DNA of 22,192 bases, taken from IMG/VR virus record IMGVR_UViG_3300024999_000436, positions 1 through 22,192 of that record. One strand, 5' to 3'. The position numbers and the translations under genes are program-made. Positions 6,720-14,642 of the stretch are shown here, piece after piece. This DNA is from a virus. The notes below the pieces were generated by a model. The model was not told the DNA's origin. It made no database searches and saw only the letters and a program-made list of their open reading frames with translations. Numbering within the stretch: the stretch's first letter is position 1; each line of letters opens with the position of its first letter.

Positions 6720-7400
6720 CTAATTTGAATATGAATTAAATTCTTGTCTAAAATCTTTAATCTCTTCCTTTAAATTACTTAACATTAATGAATAAACTTT
6801 TAATTCTTCTACTTTACTTTCCAAACGATTAAAATCTTTAGTCCCAATTTGCTTTTTTAGACGAGATAATGGTTTTAATAAGTAATCTAAATATGCTTTC
6901 TTCATATTTAATGAAATTAGCTCAATTTCATCTATATCTAAATCATTAATTGTTATTCCATCGTATGTTTTACTGATTACTAAATTTAAAAAAGTATCAT
7001 CTGTATCAGTAAATGTTACTACAATATCATCGACATCTGTTTTAGTGATTGTTAACATTGGATTTTCAATATTGTCTAAATCTACAGTGTAATCCAATTC
7101 TATTGCAGATTTAATTTTTGTTGATATTTCTAATTTTGTATCAGTATTTAATAAAGCAATTATATATGTATCAGAATTAATTTGAAGAGTTATATCACCA
7201 CTAGTTTCTATTACATCATAAATTATTAAAACTGCATTGTTATTGTATAAAGTATAACCTAAATCATGCGGTGTAGTTTTGTAACTATACCCAATAGAGG
7301 TTTCAAAAAACTCAAAAACTAAATCTTGTTTGTAAGTAAAATCCACATCTGATACTTTTATGAAAAATTTATCATATATTTTTTGGAGTAAAGTTCCCAA
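6720..7400 (-). CDS. Head-tail adaptor (Ad1-like) with an inserted beta-rich domain
   Basis: A 226-residue protein starting with TTG at 7400, nine nt after GAGG in AGAGGTGAT. Residues 1-45 (LLQKIYDKFFIKVSDVDFTY, then QDLVFEFFETSIGYS) and 150-226 (helices 'EIELISLNMKKAYLDYLLKP' and 'LKVYSLMLSNLKEEIKDFRQ') match the all-helical shape of phage adaptors that sit under the portal. Between them, at about 60-148, is an Asp/Thr/Ile-rich stretch of short strands (SGDITLQINSDTYIIALLNT, then MLTITKTDVDDIVVTFTD) that is not part of the usual adaptor. It looks like an inserted beta domain exposed at the neck. The role follows from gene order (after capsid genes, before head closure) and helix pattern. Confidence 0.65.
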   Translation of the reverse strand: MGTLLQKIYDKFFIKVSDVDFTYKQDLVFEFFETSIGYSYKTTPHDLGYTLYNNNAVLIIYDVIETSGDITLQINSDTYIIALLNTDTKLEISTKIKSAIELDYTVDLDNIENPMLTITKTDVDDIVVTFTDTDDTFLNLVISKTYDGITINDLDIDEIELISLNMKKAYLDYLLKPLSRLKKQIGTKDFNRLESKVEELKVYSLMLSNLKEEIKDFRQEFNSYSN

Positions 7401-7428
7401 AATCTATCACCTCTTTTCTTTGATTCGG

Positions 7429-7917
7429 TTATTCTTTATCATCTATTTTATCAGTTTTGAATGAGAGAGAAGTGTACTCGGTTAAATACTGAATCTTGTC
7501 ATAATCATTTATCTTCATTTTCTTAGCATAATTAACTATTTTTGATTTTTCTTGATTTGTAATGATATTTTCAGTTACATGCTTTTTAAAAGTGCTAAAT
7601 GTTTTATAATCAAATATTTCTTTGCATTTTTCATCACTTAGAATTAGTTGAGTTCTTTTTTCTTCTTTGTTGTCGAAACCTAAATGTTCTCTCATTTCTG
7701 GATTTTCAATTATCACACGGGCATGTGAACCAATATTGTCCGTACCGGAAAAGAAGAGATTATTATTCTGTACTTGTGTTTCAATCTCCATATTTGGAAT
7801 ATATACAGTTTGATTAGCTTTGATGAATTCATCACCTTCCATACTGTATCTTTCCCATGAAACATTCCAATCACATAAATTTTTAACCTTTGAACGACTG
7901 TTCATATCAATTGCCAT
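7429..7917 (-). CDS. Uncharacterised phage protein downstream of the capsid gene
   Basis: A 162-residue protein. ATG 7917 follows GGAGGGAA at about 12 nt, which is slightly long spacing. The N-terminal half is beta-like and has two Trp (LCDWNVSWERYSMEGDEFIK, then QTVYIPNMEIETQVQNNN); the C-terminal half is charged and helical (YKTFSTFKKHVTENI, then KSKIVNYAKKMKINDYDKIQ). With the second endonuclease gene removed it would directly follow the major capsid gene, a place usually held by structural or head-tail proteins. No known motif is seen, and I do not assign a function. Confidence 0.6.
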   Translation of the reverse strand: MAIDMNSRSKVKNLCDWNVSWERYSMEGDEFIKANQTVYIPNMEIETQVQNNNLFFSGTDNIGSHARVIIENPEMREHLGFDNKEEKRTQLILSDEKCKEIFDYKTFSTFKKHVTENIITNQEKSKIVNYAKKMKINDYDKIQYLTEYTSLSFKTDKIDDKE

Positions 7918-7976
7918 AATTATTTATTCCCTCCATTTTACCCTTTATTTTTGGTTTGTTATTGTTTGTTGAGTTT

Positions 7977-9260
7977 TTAGATTGCTTCTTGGATTTGGAT
8001 ATCTGTTGATTTAATTCTTCTTAATTCACCAAAATCATAGTCAAATTCACCTTGAGAGTTTATTATTTTTGAATTGTCAAGGTCGAATTTTATGTAATGA
8101 TGATTTTGATTGAGGTATGTACGTGCGTACGATATGATTTCTAGGAGTTTTTGGTCTGATGGGATTAGGTCATCTTTTTCACTAATGATTCTAATTTCTT
8201 TCCAACCAGAACGTAGTAACCCATAGGTTCTATTTCTTTCTCTCTTTATGAATTCTTTTTCTGTAAATGTACCGTATATGATGCTATTCTTGTGTCCTCC
8301 ACCATCGTATTCCAGATAAATCATTTCATCAGGGAATGCTATATCTAGAGAAGATGTTTTTACTGGGTAATTAAGTTCACCACCTATAAGATTGTGTATA
8401 TATTTTTGTTGGTTGCTACATGGTGCTGATCCATTTTTATAAAGAGTTTGTCTAATTTTTTCTCTTATTTCTGGACTTTGCACAGCAGAGGGAAATCCAT
8501 ATCTCTCCATATTCGTTTTTGCTACTTTATCTTTTATCTCTTGATTTTGCATTGGATTTTCTACACCGTATTTTTCCAAACAGTCTAATTTCTTTTTTAT
8601 TTCAGAACATTTATCACATTGATGCTTATTGCTATGTACAAAAGTTGAAAAACTTGCATGAAATACTTCTCCACACTTACATTGGATATCCAATCTTGGA
8701 ATTACTCCAAAATAATCTTTGCTTAATAATTTACAACCACTATTACTTTCTACCTCAACATAATTTTTTACTTCATCAAATGTGCTTGAACGTTCCGCTA
8801 TACGTCTAATATGACTACATCTCGGACACTCTGTTTGATTAGCATATTTAAATTTACCAAAAGACACTTTATAAACAGTACTACATTTACATTCTACTTC
8901 CAATTTTTCTATTGCATTGATATATGCTTTACTTACTATTTTACATCCACTATCGCTTTCGACGTTAATATAATTTTTAACATCTAGAAAATTAAGAGTC
9001 TTTTTATCTATCATAAGTAATTTTCCACAGTCATTGCATTGTTTTTTATTATACGATTTAAAATTATTAAAATCTGTAATAAAAGGTTCATCACAGGAAC
9101 ATTTAATTTCGATTTTTATCCGACCAGAAGCTTTTGATGATCTGTTTTTTTCTAATTCAAAATCTTCTTTACTTATTATTATACTGCAACCATTTCCTGT
9201 AATATCGCTGTTTATATATTCTTTTATCATATCGTAATTAAGTTTATTTGCTTTCCCCAT
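7977..9260 (-). CDS. Free-standing homing endonuclease, Vsr/EDxHD-like, with three Zn-binding repeats
   Basis: A 427-residue protein starting at ATG 9260 after TAGGAGGAG. Residues 1-220 hold three repeats, each about 70 long: 'VKNYxxVESxSGCKxxSK' followed by CxC about 20 residues on and CxxC about 20 further (C54/C56-C75/C78; C124/C126-C145/C148; C194/C196-C215/C218). Residues 225-280 carry two 'KYG/RYG...NQEI/SPEI' modular repeats. The nuclease lies at about 280-380: D306 in 'SLDIAFP', E317 and D319 in 'YLEYDGGGH', H323, then 'GWKEIRIIS', the pattern of Vsr-like EDxHD homing endonucleases. It sits between the capsid gene and the neck genes, with a terminator just upstream. The Zn repeats probably bind DNA. 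Confidence 0.85.
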   Translation of the reverse strand: MGKANKLNYDMIKEYINSDITGNGCSIIISKEDFELEKNRSSKASGRIKIEIKCSCDEPFITDFNNFKSYNKKQCNDCGKLLMIDKKTLNFLDVKNYINVESDSGCKIVSKAYINAIEKLEVECKCSTVYKVSFGKFKYANQTECPRCSHIRRIAERSSTFDEVKNYVEVESNSGCKLLSKDYFGVIPRLDIQCKCGEVFHASFSTFVHSNKHQCDKCSEIKKKLDCLEKYGVENPMQNQEIKDKVAKTNMERYGFPSAVQSPEIREKIRQTLYKNGSAPCSNQQKYIHNLIGGELNYPVKTSSLDIAFPDEMIYLEYDGGGHKNSIIYGTFTEKEFIKRERNRTYGLLRSGWKEIRIISEKDDLIPSDQKLLEIISYARTYLNQNHHYIKFDLDNSKIINSQGEFDYDFGELRRIKSTDIQIQEAI

Positions 9261-9302
9261 TTTAACTCCTCCTATCGAATCACCTACCTAATTTTTATAA
9301 AA

Positions 9303-9335
9303 TAAAAGAAGGACGGGTTAGGAAAACCGTCCTTG
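9303..9335 (-). terminator. Terminator after the major capsid gene
   Basis: Arms AAGGACGG (9309-9316) and CCGTCCTT (9327-9334) form a GC-containing 8-bp stem that can extend past a bulge to 10 pairs. Read on the minus strand it is followed by CTTTTATTTT. It sits 64 nt after the capsid stop and upstream of the endonuclease start. Confidence 0.75.
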
Positions 9336-9398
9336 TCAAATCTTAATTAAGCATCGATTCAAAATTAAGACCTATCTTTTATAAAATTTATAATTGTT

Positions 9399-10526
9399 CT
9401 ATTCAGCTAGTGCAGAGTCATAAATATATCCAATTTGTGGAATATACTCAGGCACAAGGTAAGAACCGTATTCTATGTCGAATCTTGTCACTTCTGCTCG
9501 TAAATTAATGTCAGTTTGTGTCATACTAGTCATTCCTTTTCTAATTGCAATTTGCAAAGGACTAACAGTTCCTTGTGGTAAGAACCATAAATCGGTTGTA
9601 GGAAGTTGCGGAGCATAGAAATCACCTGCTGTATTAAGATCAATCATGTTGTAACTATTTGGCATTTCTACAACAAGACTTCCTTTATAATTCTTAACAA
9701 GACCAGTTTTCATTACTTCTTCCATCACTGAGTCTGGAAATCTAAATTCTGTACCAGCAGCAACAACACTAAAATTAGCAAGATCAGCAAGTTTACTAAC
9801 TGCACTGTAATCTCCCATAATTGTAACTGAAGTACCAAAACGTCTTGCTAATTTTCTTGTATTTTCGACATTAGTCTTAGTAATCCCCTCACTATAATTT
9901 TTCAAAGTTGTTGCCGCAGTAATACCTGCTCTTAGAACATTAATGTGAGAAAGAACCATTTGGTTTACCATATCTGTGAGAATTTGTTCATTGGCTGAAT
10001 TAAAACCATCTATACTGCCACTCTGCAATTCTCTGTAATCTACAATTAATCCACCTGTTACATTTTTAGTATCCATAATACCAGTTCTTTTCTTGACAGT
10101 AGGGAATACAAAAGAACCAGAAGATGCTTGAACTCTAGACTTGCTTCCTTGTAACTCATACACTTGATAGCGAAGCTCTTCTGATGGGCCAATAGATACA
10201 GAATTCCCCATAGCACTATTAATTGCCAATCTCTTTTCCAATGGTTGCTGAATAGTAATAGTTCGAATAGCATTCAACTCAGCTTTAGCCTGAGTATTAC
10301 CATCATTAGCCATCCCTGCTAAAGTTTTAATCTTATCCATTACTGTATCAACTTTTTTACCATATTTAGCTACATCTTTGCCATAAACAATATTAGTAAA
10401 AATCTCTACATCTTCACTAGGACGATTGTTTGCCATTGCATTTGCCAACTTATTCTTTACAATCTTATTAATCTCAACTTGTTCTGCATTCTCTTGTAAT
10501 TTTGTAAAATCTATTCCAAAACTCAT
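9399..10526 (-). CDS. Major capsid protein (HK97-fold type)
   Basis: A 375-residue protein starting at ATG 10526 after AAGAGGTATT. The first 110 residues are helical and charged, like the delta domain or N-arm of HK97-type capsid proteins that is often removed by the prohead protease. The rest has the mixed alpha/beta pattern of the fold: 'SSGSFVFPTVKKRTGIMDTK' (E-loop like), a long spine helix at 'NEQILTDMVNQMVLSHINVL', a 'VTIMGDYSAVSKLADL' strand-helix, and a C-terminal run with 'AIRKGMTSM', 'RAEVTRFDIEYGSYLVPEYI'. Length and place after portal, protease and scaffold are standard. A terminator directly follows, and a possible promoter lies in its 112-nt leader, which suits high-level expression. 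Confidence 0.85.
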   Translation of the reverse strand: MSFGIDFTKLQENAEQVEINKIVKNKLANAMANNRPSEDVEIFTNIVYGKDVAKYGKKVDTVMDKIKTLAGMANDGNTQAKAELNAIRTITIQQPLEKRLAINSAMGNSVSIGPSEELRYQVYELQGSKSRVQASSGSFVFPTVKKRTGIMDTKNVTGGLIVDYRELQSGSIDGFNSANEQILTDMVNQMVLSHINVLRAGITAATTLKNYSEGITKTNVENTRKLARRFGTSVTIMGDYSAVSKLADLANFSVVAAGTEFRFPDSVMEEVMKTGLVKNYKGSLVVEMPNSYNMIDLNTAGDFYAPQLPTTDLWFLPQGTVSPLQIAIRKGMTSMTQTDINLRAEVTRFDIEYGSYLVPEYIPQIGYIYDSALAE

Positions 10527-10554
10527 TGTTAATACCTCTTTTCTTTCTTATTAT

Positions 10555-10584
10555 TTTATAATTTTACTATTTGACATTAATCAA
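10555..10584 (-). promoter_or_regulatory. Possible promoter for the capsid gene
   Basis: On the minus strand TTGATT (10584-10579) and TATAAA (10560-10555) are 18 nt apart, about 30 nt before the capsid ATG. The region also holds TTAATGTCAA (10580-10571), which recurs upstream of the 10639-11160 gene at 11243-11234. In such AT-rich DNA chance matches are common. Confidence 0.25.
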
Positions 10585-10638
10585 AAAATATTATATATTA
10601 CTTAAAACAACACATACAATAATCTATAATCTCATAAC

Positions 10639-11160
10639 TTAGAGATTATCGTTTGCCATTACTTCTACAACATAACCACCAGCAACAGTTCCACCACCTG
10701 CATCAATTGTAAATGCACCAAAAGTAGTTTTCTTGATTACTTTAAGATAAATCTCATAAGTGGAAGGATCTGCTGTTTTAGTCCATTTCATAACATTAGT
10801 AGTATCTGCTGTAGAACGACCAATGACAAAAGCACCAACTGCAACATCAGCAAAAGCATCAGTAAGCAAATCGGCAGACATATCAAGTTGAAGTCCTACC
10901 ATATCCTTAAGTCTAAATGCACGAATATACTCATTTGCAACAACTTTATAAGAATCTGTATTGATAATTTCTGGCTTGTCAATGATATTCAACATCACAT
11001 AAATATCACCCAATTTTGCTGTAGCCAAATCTGGAACTACCACCTGTGTATCAGATACCACATTGAACTGATAACCATTATATGTATCTGCAATTGCCTT
11101 TACATTAGGTTTGTTGGATACATTAAGAAAATTTGAATCATGGAATTTAAATAAACTCAT
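10639..11160 (-). CDS. Probable head decoration/structural protein
   Basis: A 173-residue protein starting at ATG 11160 after GAGGTAAT. It has no Cys and consists of short strands with many Ala, Val, Asp and Thr (YNGYQFNVVSDTQVVVPDLA, then LGDIYVMLNIIDKPEI), a Gly-rich turn near the end (DAGGGTVAGGYVVEVMAN) and no membrane segment. It lies between protease-scaffold and major capsid genes, where decoration or cement proteins are typically encoded. The family is not recognised, so the role rests on position and composition. Confidence 0.6.
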   Translation of the reverse strand: MSLFKFHDSNFLNVSNKPNVKAIADTYNGYQFNVVSDTQVVVPDLATAKLGDIYVMLNIIDKPEIINTDSYKVVANEYIRAFRLKDMVGLQLDMSADLLTDAFADVAVGAFVIGRSTADTTNVMKWTKTADPSTYEIYLKVIKKTTFGAFTIDAGGGTVAGGYVVEVMANDNL

Positions 11161-11271
11161 TATTAATTACCTCATTTCTTTTTATTTTTGTTATTAATTA
11201 ATCAACCATTATCGTCTAACAATTATGAAATTATTGACATTAACTATACATTTATCTTTACTTTCTAAAAC

Positions 11272-11877
11272 TTAGTTAAAGAAAGATGGGATACTACCAG
11301 GAACTTTTTTCATTTCTTTTTCTTTAATAGAAATAAACATATCATTTTTAGAATTAGTTTCTACAGAAGAATCATTATTGGCGATCATTTCTTTAAATTT
11401 CTTTGCACATAATTCTGCTTCTGCTTTCTTTAATCCATCTAAATCAACAGATTCTACAAAAGCTTTTAAAGAATTTACTTCTGCTTCTTCAAAACCATTT
11501 TTTGTGATTTCTGTTTCAAAATAAGTATTAACTTCAACTTTTTTCTTTTCCATTTCCTCTTTGTCTTTTTCTTCTTCCATCATTTTCATCTTGTCTTCCA
11601 TTTTTGTTTTCTCATCTTCCATTGCAGATTTTTCAGTTTTTTCAGATTCAAGTAATTTATTAACCTCTACAATTGTGGTATTTAGTTCAACTACTTTTTC
11701 ATCTAAACCTTTTGCTTTTTCAATCAGAGTGTTAATTTCAGCTTGTTTTTCCTCCAAAGATTTAGTTAATGAATTTATTTCTACTACTTTTTGATCTAAA
11801 GAATTTGTAAGAGTATTAATTTCATTAATTTTATCTTCGATTTTTTGATTAAGTTCTAATACGATTTTTTCATCCAT
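11272..11877 (-). CDS. Scaffold protein from an internal in-frame start
   Basis: The same frame as the protease-scaffold gene, starting at ATG 11877 (MDEKIVLELNQKIEDKINEI), exactly where the coiled coil begins. The AAGGAGG site at 11895-11889 stands 11 nt before this ATG, strong enough to start translation, although it lies inside a coding region and encodes part of a Lys/Glu-rich linker. This gives a 201-residue scaffold. The layout matches known phages in which the scaffold is made in excess from a nested start in the protease gene (lambda C/Nu3 type). The product is mostly heptad-like repeats with E/K-rich segments and a more globular C-terminal 100 residues. Confidence 0.7.
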   Translation of the reverse strand: MDEKIVLELNQKIEDKINEINTLTNSLDQKVVEINSLTKSLEEKQAEINTLIEKAKGLDEKVVELNTTIVEVNKLLESEKTEKSAMEDEKTKMEDKMKMMEEEKDKEEMEKKKVEVNTYFETEITKNGFEEAEVNSLKAFVESVDLDGLKKAEAELCAKKFKEMIANNDSSVETNSKNDMFISIKEKEMKKVPGSIPSFFN

Positions 11878-12927
11878 TTTTTTATTTTCCTCCTTCGTTT
11901 GATTATTTAATATATTAATCAGCGTATTGTTAATTTCGACAGACTCTTCGCCATCAACTGGCCTCCATCCATCTTCTACTTTAACAATGTTACCGATAAT
12001 AACCTTAGAATTTTCTACTGTATAAGAGCTTCCATAATATTCACCTGTTTTATAGTAGCTTTTCATCACAAAAGTTGAACTAATTGGATAAAATTTATGA
12101 ATATAATAATAATGATATTCACCATCTGAATCTGAATTTTCTTTATTAAATTTTCTGTTGAATCCATTTTCTACTAACATTGAAAGGTCATCATAGTTTA
12201 ATTCATTTATTTCGATTGATGTTTTTGTATTTTCATCTCCCAAAATATCATTCTCCTTTCTTGGTGATTTATCTATATCAAGGTTATCCTGTTTAGAATT
12301 AACCTCAAAAACAATTGAATCGTCATCTGCTTGATTTTCTAGATTAGATAATATTGCCAGTCCAGAAAAATCAAAAATAGTGGGAGTACGACCTTGTTTT
12401 AATGTTCCGTCAGTATTTTTATTTCCATCAAGATACACAATATTTTTAGCTTTTCCTTTGCCATTTATCTCAATTGAACCATAAACTTTCCCATTTTCAA
12501 TTTCTTCCTTTAGCCATTTTACAAAAAGACTATATCGTTGTGAATTAATATATCCTTCTGTCATCATTACCTTTTTTATTTGTCCATCAATTTCTACATC
12601 ACAAACATAAGCATCTAATACACTTCCGACAACAACACCTTCAAATTTAACATTTCCATCTTCATCAAAACTCATTTCTCCATGTCCTGAAGGAATTTGA
12701 TTTTCTTCATCTGCCCAAGACACTACATAATTCATTCCTATAGCAGATTTTATATTATCTTGAGTGTATTGTTCTAACCATGTGATTCCATTTTTATTCC
12801 ACTGACCTACTTCTGGATGGATAAAATGACTAGACATTTTAATTTTTACGCGTCCAGCAACATCTTCTTCGGACATTTCACAAATTTCTATGTATGTATT
12901 ATCAGAGTTTATAATTGACTTGTTCAC
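11272..12927 (-). CDS. Prohead protease-scaffold fusion
   Basis: A 551-residue protein. I choose GTG 12927, about 12 nt after a perfect AGGAGGTGAT site; another GTG at 12939 lies inside that site. Residues 1-200 resemble phage prohead proteases: 'GITWLEQYTQDNIKSAIGMN', a 'SGHGEMSF' His motif (about H82), 'YGSIEING' with the probable Ser (about S151), and 'FDFSGLAIL'. Residues 200-350 form a separate domain with an aromatic 'EYHYYYIHKFYPISSTFVM' strand and 'VEDGWRPVDG'. Residues 351-551 are long coiled coils rich in E/K/L (EINTL, EINSL repeats; EDKMKMMEEEKDKEEMEKKK), typical of a scaffold. The protease would cleave scaffold and capsid N-arms during maturation. A second start at 11877 can make the scaffold alone. 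Confidence 0.8.
   Translation of the reverse strand: MNKSIINSDNTYIEICEMSEEDVAGRVKIKMSSHFIHPEVGQWNKNGITWLEQYTQDNIKSAIGMNYVVSWADEENQIPSGHGEMSFDEDGNVKFEGVVVGSVLDAYVCDVEIDGQIKKVMMTEGYINSQRYSLFVKWLKEEIENGKVYGSIEINGKGKAKNIVYLDGNKNTDGTLKQGRTPTIFDFSGLAILSNLENQADDDSIVFEVNSKQDNLDIDKSPRKENDILGDENTKTSIEINELNYDDLSMLVENGFNRKFNKENSDSDGEYHYYYIHKFYPISSTFVMKSYYKTGEYYGSSYTVENSKVIIGNIVKVEDGWRPVDGEESVEINNTLINILNNQTKEENKKMDEKIVLELNQKIEDKINEINTLTNSLDQKVVEINSLTKSLEEKQAEINTLIEKAKGLDEKVVELNTTIVEVNKLLESEKTEKSAMEDEKTKMEDKMKMMEEEKDKEEMEKKKVEVNTYFETEITKNGFEEAEVNSLKAFVESVDLDGLKKAEAELCAKKFKEMIANNDSSVETNSKNDMFISIKEKEMKKVPGSIPSFFN
11889..11895 (-). promoter_or_regulatory. Internal ribosome binding site for the nested scaffold
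   Basis: AAGGAGG within the protease-scaffold gene, 11 nt upstream of the in-frame ATG at 11877. It is as strong as the gene starts elsewhere in the window and decides the nested scaffold start. Confidence 0.7.
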
Positions 12928-12974
12928 AAAATATATCACCTCCTTTCAACTTTTTATTATTTAGACTATTTAGA

Positions 12975-14612
12975 CTATTTTTTGTTCTCAACTCTCTGTT
13001 CGTTACTTTTTAAATTTTTTGTTATTAAACCTGATTCTTTTAAATCTGAATTATCCTTTGTAGGTCTTCCTCCTAAATTACCATCTTCATTTGCTGTATC
13101 AGCACTATCAGTGGCTGTATAACTAGTAATATGGGGAGGATATCGCTCATCGAAACCTGCCTCAATTTCTTCGTCGCAAATGCTAAGATAATCCTCTGGA
13201 TCGAATCCTGCGGCTGCGATATAGAATTTTCTACTTCCTCCTGCTGTTAAATATAAATCCTTTGCTTTATCATAAACATCCTTCTTATTTAACCAAGTAA
13301 TTGGAAGAAATTTTATATCTATGTAACTGTTTGGTTTAATACTTAAATGCTCATTAATAATCCTAGTTTCTTCTCTTGATATTTCATTGACATATTGAAA
13401 TACTTGAGCAGATAGTAAATCTAAGTTAATTTGTAAACTTCCTAAATTAGCACTGTTACTTTCTGCATTTAAAGCAGAACTAGCAATACCTAATCCAGTT
13501 GCTATTTTTTTCATATTCTCATCACTTAAAGTATCTTTAATTAATGAAGAATCTTTACTTAGTCTACTTATTTCAGTTCCAGGAGCAAGGCTGAGAGTTG
13601 AGATTTTTGCGACATTTCCACTTGTATTTACTTTTACTGCACCCTTGAACGCTTCAATAACTTCTTTTTGCTGAGTTGAATTTAGACTAGAAGATCCCTT
13701 TTTTTCCCCTTCCGGTAAGATGATATAATATATACTACTTGCCAATTCGCTAATTAATTGATATTGACTATCATCATAATCTTGACTTGATTTCATATCC
13801 GTAAACGCAGAAATGCCAAATGGAATTCCCCATGTATCAATTTCATTAGCTTTTGCTTTTAGAACAATGGTTTTTCTATAGTCTAAAATAAACCATCTTT
13901 TACTAGCATCCTTCTTATAATCCATATAAGCTTTTACAAAATTACGTGGATAATTTTTTATTTCATTAAGTAATCCACCATATTTAAATTGGTCAAAGTA
14001 CATCATGTCAAACGCAGCGATACTAACATTATTCTGAAAACCAATTATCTTACAATAGTCTAAATCAAGTGGTTGTATCATAAAGTTATCATCTAATGAC
14101 AAACCTTCTAATCTATCAAGAGATTCTACTGTCATTGAACCTGTATCTAAATTTTTATTACTTGAAGTTGTGTCCCTCAAGATCCCAATGTAAGAACCGT
14201 CAATAAACAAATGCCTTAAAATATCCCTTGTTGTCCGATCTATATTTAATATTTTAAGTAAAGTGTTAAACTTTGTTTTATTATCTTTCATTTGTGGAGT
14301 TTTATTTCTTAATGTAGTAATATAAGATAATGTAGGAAGTGCTATCATCCGATCTATGCTCTGACCATATAACCCATTTAAACTATATGATTGCCTTGAT
14401 ATAGTTCTCAATATTTCATTATATATCATAGGATATTTTACATATTGTTTTAAATCGCTCATTGGGATATTATCTGTATCTAATCTTCCTGTTGAAAATG
14501 AATATGAATTGTAGGATAATGAATTTAATTCAATTTCATTTGAGTTTGAGAGTGGGGGAGGGGCTGAGGGAGTTTGAGAATTTATTTCTGTTTGAGTTGT
14601 TTTTTTTGTCAA
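12975..14612 (-). CDS. Portal protein
   Basis: A 545-residue protein starting with TTG at 14612, 10 nt after AAAGGAGG; no better ATG is near. The portal forms the dodecameric ring at the packaging vertex. Evidence: size, place directly after TerL (30 nt gap), and the portal-like run of features: an N-terminal low-complexity tail, 'ILRHLFIDGSYIGILRDTTS' wing region, 'DTWGIPFGISAFTDM' (a common portal motif), the stem/clip region 'VKVNTSGNVAKISTLSLAPG', a helix before 'LGIASSALNAESNSANLGSL', and a C-terminal 'GNLGGRPTKDNSDLKESG' tail. The tail GRPxKxxxxxxESG is frequent in portals of phages of Gram-positive hosts. A 9-bp tandem repeat spans the stop. Confidence 0.85.
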   Translation of the reverse strand: MTKKTTQTEINSQTPSAPPPLSNSNEIELNSLSYNSYSFSTGRLDTDNIPMSDLKQYVKYPMIYNEILRTISRQSYSLNGLYGQSIDRMIALPTLSYITTLRNKTPQMKDNKTKFNTLLKILNIDRTTRDILRHLFIDGSYIGILRDTTSSNKNLDTGSMTVESLDRLEGLSLDDNFMIQPLDLDYCKIIGFQNNVSIAAFDMMYFDQFKYGGLLNEIKNYPRNFVKAYMDYKKDASKRWFILDYRKTIVLKAKANEIDTWGIPFGISAFTDMKSSQDYDDSQYQLISELASSIYYIILPEGEKKGSSSLNSTQQKEVIEAFKGAVKVNTSGNVAKISTLSLAPGTEISRLSKDSSLIKDTLSDENMKKIATGLGIASSALNAESNSANLGSLQINLDLLSAQVFQYVNEISREETRIINEHLSIKPNSYIDIKFLPITWLNKKDVYDKAKDLYLTAGGSRKFYIAAAGFDPEDYLSICDEEIEAGFDERYPPHITSYTATDSADTANEDGNLGGRPTKDNSDLKESGLITKNLKSNEQRVENKK

Positions 14613-14642
14613 ATGAGATGTGCCTCCTTTCTTTTATTATTT

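Noticed and set aside
10058-10273. 71-codon frame on the minus strand inside the capsid gene
   Set aside because: Out of frame with the clear capsid coding region and without a start signal.
12954-12977. Tandem 9-bp repeat (TTTAGACTA twice) across the portal stop codon
   Set aside because: Two copies only; most likely replication slippage, with no sign of a binding site or CRISPR-like array.
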